Source of the DNA: Flavobacterium psychrophilum
GTDB taxonomy: Bacteria > Bacteroidota > Bacteroidia > Flavobacteriales > Flavobacteriaceae
NCBI GenBank assembly: GCA_945907225.1
Contig: CAMDSN010000007.1
Coordinates: 1 to 20,392, forward strand
Length of the DNA stretch: 20,392 nt
Direction: 5' to 3'
A model generated the notes under the pieces. The model saw only the letters and a program-made list of their open reading frames with translations. It searched no databases and was not told the DNA's origin. Position numbers and translations under genes: made by a program. Below are positions 14,939 through 20,392 of the stretch, piece after piece. Within the stretch, counting starts at the first letter, position 1, and each line of letters starts with the position of its first letter.

Positions 14939-15946
14939 ATGGAAGGACGAACCAAAACCCTAGGTGAATTTATCATTGAAAAACAAGAAGAGTTTCAGTA
15001 TTCTTCCGGCGAATTATCAAGAATTATCAATTCCATACGATTGGCTGCCAAAGTTGTAAACTACAAAGTAAATAAAGCAGGATTAGTAGATATTGTTGGG
15101 GCAGCCGGTGAGATTAATATTCAAGGAGAAGATCAACAAAAGTTGGATGTTTATGCTAATGAAATATTTATACAAACGCTTATAAATCGTGAAATTGTTT
15201 GCGGAATAGCCTCTGAGGAGAGTGATGATTTTATTACTGTTGAAGGCTCTGACCAAAGGCACAACAATAAATATGTAGTTTTAATGGATCCGCTAGATGG
15301 TTCTTCTAATATTGATGTAAATGTTTCTGTTGGAACTATATTTTCTGTTTATCGAAGAAAAACACCTGTTGGGACGCCTGTGACTTCTGAAGATTTTTTG
15401 CAGTGTGGTGTTAATCAAGTTGCTGCCGGTTATGTTATTTATGGTACTTCTACCATGCTGGTTTATACAACAGGCCATGGCGTAAATGGGTTTACTCTAA
15501 ATCCAGCAATAGGAACGTTTTATTTATCTCACCCAAATATGAAATTTTCAAAAGACGGAACTATCTATTCCATCAATGAAGGAAATTATGTGCATTTCCC
15601 TCAAGGGGTAAAAGATTATTTAAAATATTGTCAGTTGGAAGAGGGCGATAGACCCTATACATCGCGTTATATTGGCAGTTTGGTTTCTGACATACACAGA
15701 AATATGATAAAAGGAGGTATTTATATTTATCCAACAAGTTCTAAATCTCCCAGTGGAAAGTTACGCCTGCTCTATGAATGTAATCCAATGGCATTTATTG
15801 TTGAGCAAGCAGGCGGGAAAGCATCTGATGGTTTCGGGAGGATTTTAGAAATTCAACCAACCGAATTGCACCAAAGAGTGCCCTTTTTTTGCGGCAGTTT
15901 AAACATGGTTGAAAAAGCAGAAGAGTTTATGTCAAAATACGTTTAA
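14939..15946 (+). CDS. fbp: Class I fructose-1,6-bisphosphatase
   Basis: FBPase removes the C1 phosphate from fructose-1,6-bisphosphate, the committed step of gluconeogenesis. The 335-aa product has the Mg/Li-sensitive phosphatase motif [10 protein letters not shown] (D117-D126), upstream metal-binding Glu residues in ASEES (91-95), and near the end [37 protein letters not shown], which binds substrate and completes the fold. The length is normal for class I enzymes. The ATG at 14939 ([12 protein letters not shown]) is chosen; a longer TTG-initiated frame from 14846 runs into the GNAT start region and adds residues unlike the family. It is divergent from GNAT. A hairpin 16 bases after the stop may end its transcript. 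Confidence 0.95.
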   Translation: MEGRTKTLGEFIIEKQEEFQYSSGELSRIINSIRLAAKVVNYKVNKAGLVDIVGAAGEINIQGEDQQKLDVYANEIFIQTLINREIVCGIASEESDDFITVEGSDQRHNNKYVVLMDPLDGSSNIDVNVSVGTIFSVYRRKTPVGTPVTSEDFLQCGVNQVAAGYVIYGTSTMLVYTTGHGVNGFTLNPAIGTFYLSHPNMKFSKDGTIYSINEGNYVHFPQGVKDYLKYCQLEEGDRPYTSRYIGSLVSDIHRNMIKGGIYIYPTSSKSPSGKLRLLYECNPMAFIVEQAGGKASDGFGRILEIQPTELHQRVPFFCGSLNMVEKAEEFMSKYV

Positions 15947-15961
15947 AACCCCATTTTTTAT

Positions 15962-15993
15962 CAAAGAACTAAATCCCTCATAATTTAGCTTTG
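15962..15993 (+). terminator. Hairpin downstream of fbp
   Basis: CAAAG (15962-15966) pairs with CTTTG (15989-15993), and CTAAAT (15969-15974) with ATTTAG (15983-15988): 11 base pairs with a 2-base bulge and an 8-base loop. It starts 16 bases after the fbp stop. No U tract follows, so it may be an mRNA 3' end stabiliser rather than a strong intrinsic terminator. Confidence 0.4.
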
Positions 15994-16063
15994 TGATTCA
16001 TAGAACATCCTTATAAATAATTTGTTCCTTTTGTCTTTAAATAGTTCAATTTATTAATTGCCT

Positions 16064-16096
16064 TTTGGGGCTTAAAACAAAAAAATTGTAAGTTTA
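16064..16096 (+). promoter_or_regulatory. Candidate promoter of the HupE gene
   Basis: TTTG (16064-16067), then 21 bases, then TAAGTTTA (16089-16096), one mismatch from TANNTTTG, ending 22 bases before the ATG at 16119. The spacing suits the Bacteroidota promoter pattern TTTG-N17-23-TANNTTTG. Confidence 0.4.
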
Positions 16097-16118
16097 CCGA
16101 GCCAAATACGTCTTTATT

Positions 16119-16712
16119 ATGTCTGATTTCTGGATTAATTTTACTTTGGGATTAAAACACATGTTGCAGTTGGTTGCACACAATGACATTTTGTTTCTTT
16201 TAGTTCTTATGATTCCTTTTGAAAAGAAAGCATGGAAAAAAATAGTAATTCTAATTTCATTATTTATTTCTTGTCATACATTTTCCCTCCTATTGACCGT
16301 ATTTAATATTTTAACATTGAAAATAAATATAATTGTATTTATTATTTCATTACTCATTCTCATCATAGCACTTTATAACCTGCTCTTTTATGAACGAGCT
16401 ACTAAAAATAATAGCTTGACTTTTGTAGCTGTTGTTACGTCAATATTTGGAATTTTTCACGGACTTGGGTTTGCAAATTATTTTAATTCGCATTTTACAG
16501 GAAAACCTACCGATAAGTTACTCCCGCTTTTTGAGTCTTCCCTTGGTTTTGGATTCTCCCAAATTATCTTCGTGGCAGCCATATTACTAATCGCACACAT
16601 TATACAAACTTCATTGAAATTTTCAAAAAGGGATTGGATTTTAATAGTTTCTGCATTTGTTGTAGGCGTTATTATTCCGATTATAATTAAAAGTAAAATT
16701 TGGATTAAATAA
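16119..16712 (+). CDS. HupE/UreJ-family membrane protein
   Basis: This 197-aa protein has about six membrane helices. Family histidines are present: H14 and H21 in the first segment (GLKHMLQLVAHNDILFLL), H53 in ISCHTFSLLL, and H114 in IFHGLGFANYF. HupE/UreJ proteins act as nickel or cobalt permeases next to hydrogenase or urease genes, but this subfamily is widespread in Flavobacteriia without those enzymes, and none is in this window. The metal role is therefore inference. The canonical first motif GLxHxxxGxDH is weak here (AHND). The gene has its own candidate promoter, and the dCMP deaminase gene follows after 95 bases, with a second promoter starting right after this stop. Confidence 0.8.
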   Translation: MSDFWINFTLGLKHMLQLVAHNDILFLLVLMIPFEKKAWKKIVILISLFISCHTFSLLLTVFNILTLKINIIVFIISLLILIIALYNLLFYERATKNNSLTFVAVVTSIFGIFHGLGFANYFNSHFTGKPTDKLLPLFESSLGFGFSQIIFVAAILLIAHIIQTSLKFSKRDWILIVSAFVVGVIIPIIIKSKIWIK

Positions 16713-16743
16713 TTGTTCAAAGTTTTAGGTTTAGATATATTTG
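16713..16743 (+). promoter_or_regulatory. Promoter for the dCMP deaminase-ctpA unit
   Basis: TTG (16713-16715), 20 bases, then TATATTTG (16736-16743): the best match in the window to the Bacteroidota TTG-N17-23-TANNTTTG promoter. It starts on the base after the HupE stop and would give a leader of roughly 60 bases before the ATG at 16808. Confidence 0.55.
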
Positions 16744-16807
16744 CCAAAGACACTTCAGCGCAAGAATAGTTTGTAAAATCGACTAATTTTATACAGATTT
16801 AAAAGGA

Positions 16808-17236
16808 ATGAAAGAAAAAAAACAATACAAATACGATATTGCTTACTTAAGAATCGCTTCCGAATGGAGTAAATTGTCTTATTGCAAACGAAAACAAGTT
16901 GGCGCCATAATAGTGCGCGACAGAATGATAATTTCTGATGGATATAATGGGACACCTTCTGGTTTTGAAAACTGTTGTGAAGATGAGAATGGACTCACGC
17001 AGTGGTTTGTTCTTCATGCTGAAGCCAATGCAATATCAAAAGTGGCTCGCTCCACCCAAACGTGCGAAAACGCCACTTTATATATAACACTCTCCCCATG
17101 TAAAGAATGCAGTAAGCTTATTCACCAATCCGGAATAAAAAGGGTTGTATTTCAGCATGGATATAGGGATACAACGGGATTAGAATTTTTAGAAAAAGCG
17201 GGGATTATCGTAGATCAAATAGAAGATTTAGGGTAA
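16808..17236 (+). CDS. dCMP deaminase-family protein
   Basis: The predicted reaction is dCMP to dUMP, supplying thymidylate synthase. The 142-aa product carries the zinc deaminase signature H70-A-E72 (HAEANAI) and P97-C98-x-x-C101 (SPCKECSKLI). It also has the dCMP-deaminase-like N-terminal half SYCKRKQVGAIIVRDRMIISDGYNGTPSGFENCCED, whose NGTPSG and paired Cys are typical of that family (ComEB/DCTD) and separate it from TadA and CDA. ComE operon protein 2 of competent bacteria is a homologue, but no competence genes are near. The S41 protease starts 18 bases after the stop, so the two genes are likely cotranscribed. The ATG is preceded by AAAAGGA with no spacing, a poor ribosome site, normal for this phylum. 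Confidence 0.9.
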   Translation: MKEKKQYKYDIAYLRIASEWSKLSYCKRKQVGAIIVRDRMIISDGYNGTPSGFENCCEDENGLTQWFVLHAEANAISKVARSTQTCENATLYITLSPCKECSKLIHQSGIKRVVFQHGYRDTTGLEFLEKAGIIVDQIEDLG

Positions 17237-17254
17237 TACAAAAAAGGAAGTACA

Positions 17255-18823
17255 ATGAAAATAAGGAGAAATTATTCACCATTACTATTATTTGCATGCG
17301 TCGCTATTGGCGTTTTTATAGGTGGAATGATTAATTTTCCAAAGCCGATGTTGTCTAAACAAAATGCGCAAAAACTAAAAATCGAAAAGTTAATTGATTT
17401 TATAAATGATGAATATGTAGATGAGGTTAATTCTGATTCAATCGTTGATAAAACCGTGAACGGAATTTTAGCAAGTTTAGACCCACATTCTGTTTATCTT
17501 CCTGCAAGTGAACAGTCACTGGAAGCCGAAATAATGAAAGGAGATTTTGTTGGTATTGGGATTAATTTTTACATGCTAAATGATTCTGTGGCTGTTGTTA
17601 AGCCACTTGAAAATGGACCGGCCGCTAGGGCAGGAGTTCTTCCGGGAGATCGAATTTTATATGCAGACAAGACAAAACTTTTTGGACGAAAATTGCCAAC
17701 AGACAGTTTATATAGTAAATTAAAAGGCAAGGAGGGATCCAAGGTTAAGCTGACTGTTTTCAGAAAAAGCACCCATAAAAAATTTAAAATCACTATTGAA
17801 CGTGGCCATCTGCCAATAAAGAGTGTAGATGTTAGTTTGATGCTAAATAAAACATCTGGATATATTAAAATTAATCGTTTTGCAGAAAGCACTTATGATG
17901 AATTTATAGTTGGCTTACGAAGTTTAAAAAAGCAAGGCATGACAGCTTTGATAATAGATTTACGTGATAATGGTGGAGGATATTTGGAAAAAGCAGTTGA
18001 AATTGTTGATGAGATTTTAACCGACAAAGAACTTATTGTTTTTACTAAAAACAGAAAAGGTACTGTAGATAAAATTTTTGCAACTTCGGGCGGAATTTTT
18101 GAAACTGGAAAAGTAGTTGTTTTAATTGACGAAAATTCGGCTTCGGCTAGTGAAATTTTAGCAGGTGCGATTCAAGATAACGATAGAGGGGTTGTAATTG
18201 GGCGACGTTCCTTTGGGAAAGGCTTAGTCCAGCGTGAAATGGGATTTGATGATGGCTCTGCAGTGAGATTAACGACCTCTCGATATTATACTCCTAGCGG
18301 AAGATCAATTCAAAAACCCTATAAAAAAGGCGAGGTAGAAAAGTATGCTCTTGATTTTGAGACTCGTTTTGTGAACGGCGAGTTCTATGAAAAAGACAAA
18401 ATAAAAATAGCCGACACTTTAAAGTTTAAAACAAAAAAGGGAAGAGTTGTATATGGTGGTGGTGGAATTGTCCCAGATGTTTTTGTGCCTCTTGAAGTTA
18501 AAAAAGGACAAGAAAATTTAGTTTCTATTTTAAATTCAGGATTGCTTGGACATTTTGTTTTTGAGTACTTAGAAAAAAACAGAATTAAATTTAATAAGTT
18601 AAAAGTCAAAACAGCGTTAACCCAAATAGCAAACGATAACAGCTATATTTCAAAATTTGAAAGTTATTTAAAAGAAGGGGGTGTTGATATAAAATTAGCA
18701 ACTGATAAAGATATCGTTATGAAGTACATTATAGCCGAATTTTCTAGACAACTTATCAGTGAAAAAGAGTATTTTGTAACAATTTTAAAAAATGATCCGA
18801 TGCTGAATGCAGCATTAAAATAA
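17255..18823 (+). CDS. S41 C-terminal processing peptidase (CtpA-like)
   Basis: This is a periplasmic serine protease that trims or degrades proteins from the C terminus. The 522-aa product has an uncleaved-looking N-terminal anchor (about 9-27, LLLFACVAIGVFIGGMI), a helical domain, a PDZ domain at about 98-175 (GIGINFYMLND, PAARAGVLPGDRIL), and the S41 catalytic core. The Ser/Lys dyad is S297 in NSASASEILAGA and K322 in RSFGKGLVQ, 25 residues apart as in Prc/CtpA. The C-terminal region of about 140 residues matches the usual length of the Bacteroidota type. It follows the dCMP deaminase by 18 bases, with AGGAAG near the ATG, an unusually good ribosome site for this genome. The stop is one base from the stop of the convergent flavoprotein gene. 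Confidence 0.93.
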   Translation: MKIRRNYSPLLLFACVAIGVFIGGMINFPKPMLSKQNAQKLKIEKLIDFINDEYVDEVNSDSIVDKTVNGILASLDPHSVYLPASEQSLEAEIMKGDFVGIGINFYMLNDSVAVVKPLENGPAARAGVLPGDRILYADKTKLFGRKLPTDSLYSKLKGKEGSKVKLTVFRKSTHKKFKITIERGHLPIKSVDVSLMLNKTSGYIKINRFAESTYDEFIVGLRSLKKQGMTALIIDLRDNGGGYLEKAVEIVDEILTDKELIVFTKNRKGTVDKIFATSGGIFETGKVVVLIDENSASASEILAGAIQDNDRGVVIGRRSFGKGLVQREMGFDDGSAVRLTTSRYYTPSGRSIQKPYKKGEVEKYALDFETRFVNGEFYEKDKIKIADTLKFKTKKGRVVYGGGGIVPDVFVPLEVKKGQENLVSILNSGLLGHFVFEYLEKNRIKFNKLKVKTALTQIANDNSYISKFESYLKEGGVDIKLATDKDIVMKYIIAEFSRQLISEKEYFVTILKNDPMLNAALK

Positions 18824-18824
18824 A

Positions 18825-19433
18825 TTATTTTTTTATAGCATCATGACTTTGAGCAGCAATACCATTGTTCCAGTACGTTAAAATATCGGTCGCTACAGCC
18901 GCACCACTTCCTGCTGCAATGGCTAGTTGACTTCGCCAACCTGCAAGGGTTCCTACAACATAAATACCTTCAGTTACTTTATGATCTTCGTTTTTCAATT
19001 GAATGCGCTGTTTCTCGGCTAAAGCTTTTTTGTGTGGGACAACATATTGATTCAATCCCTCTATATCAAAGGTATTTGAATACCCAACGGCAACTACAAT
19101 ATTCCTAGTTAGGTATGTTCCTTTGTTTGTTATAACAGTAAAATTTGGAAAATCACCAGCTATTTTCATAACTTTTTCAGATTCAATTTGAGTTATATGC
19201 GGATATAATTCCTGTAGCTGGGTTTTGCTTTCGGATAATAAATCAGCGCCTAATTTTCCTGGGGAAATTCCATAAGCATTATAAAATATAGCTTCTTGAA
19301 GCGATGACGTTTTTTGATGCGTAATAATTCCAATTTTTTTATCTTGTACAAATGGTTTTCTTGATGCCGACCCCAAGATCAAAGCACAAGACATTCCCGA
19401 TACGCCTCCGCCAATAATTAAAACGTCAAACAT
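18825..19433 (-). CDS. Short thioredoxin-reductase-like FAD-dependent oxidoreductase
   Basis: The 202-aa product opens with a Rossmann FAD motif (VLIIGGGVSGMSCALI, residues 4-19) and ends with the matching FAD-ribityl block GIYVVGTLAGWRSQLAIAAGSGAAVA, as in thioredoxin reductases. The NADPH-binding domain that normally sits between these halves is missing, and so is the CxxC redox pair: the only Cys is C16. The frame is open and ordered, with no stop or frameshift visible, so it looks like a genuine single-domain flavoprotein and not debris. The electron donor and substrate are unknown. It follows the 65-aa membrane protein gene by 48 bases on the same strand and may be cotranscribed. It is convergent with ctpA, with one base between stops. 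Confidence 0.78.
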   Translation of the reverse strand: MFDVLIIGGGVSGMSCALILGSASRKPFVQDKKIGIITHQKTSSLQEAIFYNAYGISPGKLGADLLSESKTQLQELYPHITQIESEKVMKIAGDFPNFTVITNKGTYLTRNIVVAVGYSNTFDIEGLNQYVVPHKKALAEKQRIQLKNEDHKVTEGIYVVGTLAGWRSQLAIAAGSGAAVATDILTYWNNGIAAQSHDAIKK

Positions 19434-19481
19434 ATTAGATTTTTCAAATTTTTACAATGCATTTATATAAATAAACAACAA

Positions 19482-19679
19482 TTATTTTTTTAGTTTGTTT
19501 TCTATTTTTTTAGACATTCTAAAAATTAACAAGAGTAAAAATGCACACAAAGATGCCGTTAGGCTTATTAAAGCTATTATGCTATCTCCTTTAAGCGGAT
19601 TGATATAGTCAAGTTTTAACAGGTTAGCGACTATAAAAATTAGAGTAATTAAAAAAAGGATATTCGTGAAAATTTTCAT
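19482..19679 (-). CDS. Small two-helix membrane protein, 65 aa
   Basis: The family is not recognised. The protein is very hydrophobic, with two predicted membrane helices (about 5-20 and 34-53) joined by a short polar loop (LDYINPLKGDS), and ends in a lysine-rich tail (SKKIENKLKK) that would lie on the cytoplasmic side. It has an ATG start, with a TATTTTTG box ending 17 bases upstream, and lies 48 bases ahead of the flavoprotein gene on the same strand. No redox or metal residue stands out. A helper or anchor role for the flavoprotein is only a guess from position. Confidence 0.6.
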   Translation of the reverse strand: MKIFTNILFLITLIFIVANLLKLDYINPLKGDSIIALISLTASLCAFLLLLIFRMSKKIENKLKK

Positions 19680-19696
19680 AATTGAATTTTAAACAA

Positions 19697-19704
19697 CAAA
19701 AATA
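19697..19704 (-). promoter_or_regulatory. Candidate -7 box for the 65-aa gene and flavoprotein
   Basis: TATTTTTG on the minus strand fits TANNTTTG and ends 17 bases before the ATG of the 65-aa gene. No -33 TTG at the right distance is visible. Confidence 0.4.
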
Positions 19705-19812
19705 CTAAATTATTTTAATAATTAATTCTATTGCTGTTGCACATAAAATGAATTATTATCAATAGCTAGGTTAGAGAATTTAAATAACTATTTTTGTTGA
19801 GAATAAGATTTT

Positions 19813-19926
19813 ATGAGAATTAGTCTCGCAGGTGCTTTATATATGGTAAAAAAAGTCAGCCAGAATTTAAATAGTGGCTTGAGCTTGCAAAAGCAATTAT
19901 CAACTATGATATTTCAGGAAAAATAA
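19813..19926 (+). CDS. Possible 37-aa small ORF before the DUF3109 gene
   Basis: An ATG frame of 37 codons (or 27 from an internal ATG) ends 17 bases before the DUF3109 start on the same strand. The product contains MVKKVSQNLNSGLSLQKQL, an amphipathic, plausible protein segment, but I recognise no family and there is no clear promoter. It could be a true small protein, a leader peptide, or the degenerate end of a lost gene. The surrounding gap 19680-19943 otherwise shows nothing. Confidence 0.25.
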   Translation: MRISLAGALYMVKKVSQNLNSGLSLQKQLSTMIFQEK

Positions 19927-19943
19927 TAAATAGGTTTTAAGTT

Positions 19944-20392
19944 ATGTTCCAATTAGGAAAAACAATTGTATCAGAAGACATACTCCTAAAAGAATTTGTT
20001 TGCAATCTTTCTGCCTGTCATGGTGCATGTTGTATTGATGGTGATGCTGGAGCTCCTTTAACTCAGGAGGAGACAAAAATACTAGAAGAAATTTATCCAA
20101 AAGTCAAGTCTTTTTTGCGGCCTGAGGGCATTAGTGTAATAGAAAGTCAAGGAGCTTGGGTGGTGGGAACCGATCAAGAGTTAGAAACACCACTAATTGA
20201 CAACAAAGATTGTGCGTATGTAATTTTTGACGGCAGAACGGCACTTTGCGGGATAGAGCAAGCCTATAATCAGGGAGTTATTGCTTGGAAAAAACCCGTT
20301 TCTTGTCATTTGTATCCGGTTCGGGTGAAAGATTTTACAGAATTTGCCGCCGTTAATTATGATCGATGGGATATTTGTGACCCAGCTTGTTC
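19944..20392 (+). CDS. DUF3109-family cysteine-rich protein (partial, cut by the window end)
   Basis: The first 149 residues are present; the C terminus lies beyond the window. Cysteines cluster in a pattern typical of this family and of the related YkgJ-type metal-chelating proteins: C20, C25, C29 and C30 (FVCNLSACHGACC), then Cys in NKDCAYV, ALCGIEQAY, PVSCHLYPVR and WDICDPAC. They could bind an iron-sulfur cluster or zinc, but the role is unknown. The start MFQLGKTIVSEDIL is the usual one. No signal peptide is seen, so it is cytoplasmic. A 37-codon frame of doubtful status precedes it. Confidence 0.85.
   Translation, partial: MFQLGKTIVSEDILLKEFVCNLSACHGACCIDGDAGAPLTQEETKILEEIYPKVKSFLRPEGISVIESQGAWVVGTDQELETPLIDNKDCAYVIFDGRTALCGIEQAYNQGVIAWKKPVSCHLYPVRVKDFTEFAAVNYDRWDICDPAC

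Noticed and set aside
17569..17892. Minus-strand 107-codon frame inside ctpA
   Set aside because: Antisense shadow of the PDZ and core region, with no family resemblance.
1..20392. CRISPR arrays, tRNA or rRNA genes, IS elements, prophage, defence systems other than parDE
   Set aside because: Read for regular repeats, clover-leaf signatures, transposase or nuclease motifs; none was found.

Overview
The window looks like chromosomal DNA of a marine- or freshwater-type Flavobacteriaceae bacterium (phylum Bacteroidota). Evidence for this is the AT-rich composition, the near absence of strong Shine-Dalgarno sites, several TANNTTTG-type -7 boxes set 16-21 bases before start codons, a eukaryote-like class Ia NrdB with a C-terminal DADF, and families typical of Flavobacteriia (S41 protease, HupE/UreJ, DUF3109, a very long outer-membrane protein). 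No rRNA or tRNA gene, IS transposase, integrase, phage gene or CRISPR array was seen.

Layout. (1) Positions 1-1160 are accessory: a ParDE-type toxin-antitoxin operon (455-990) lies between two diverged copies of one imperfect-palindromic repeat (about 25-140 and 1005-1145). The toxin stops only 14 bases before the second copy. The arrangement resembles a gene cassette with attC-like ends, although no integrase is present. (2) Positions 1190-3476 hold tadA (tRNA adenosine deaminase) head to head with dxs (isoprenoid precursor synthesis). (3) Positions 3473-9288, all on the minus strand, hold dgt (dGTPase), an RDD-family membrane protein, a 74-aa unknown protein, then nrdA and nrdB (ribonucleotide reductase). 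(4) Positions 9550-14832, minus strand, run in the order GNAT acetyltransferase, aspartokinase, giant outer-membrane protein. (5) Positions 14939-18823, plus strand, hold fbp (fructose-1,6-bisphosphatase), a HupE/UreJ membrane protein, a dCMP-deaminase-family protein and a C-terminal processing protease (S41). (6) Positions 18825-19679, minus strand, hold a short thioredoxin-reductase-like flavoprotein and a 65-aa membrane protein. (7) The window ends inside a plus-strand DUF3109 gene.

Functionally, four genes touch deoxynucleotide supply: nrdA and nrdB make dNDPs, dgt removes dGTP, and the dCMP deaminase feeds dUMP to thymidylate synthesis. They are not one operon. The rest is core housekeeping metabolism plus cell-envelope proteins. 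Two convergent gene pairs (dxs/dgt and ctpA/flavoprotein) are packed so tightly that no terminator fits between them. The most unusual part is the repeat-bounded toxin-antitoxin unit. Next come the 1132-aa outer-membrane protein of unknown role and the flavoprotein that appears to lack an NADPH domain.
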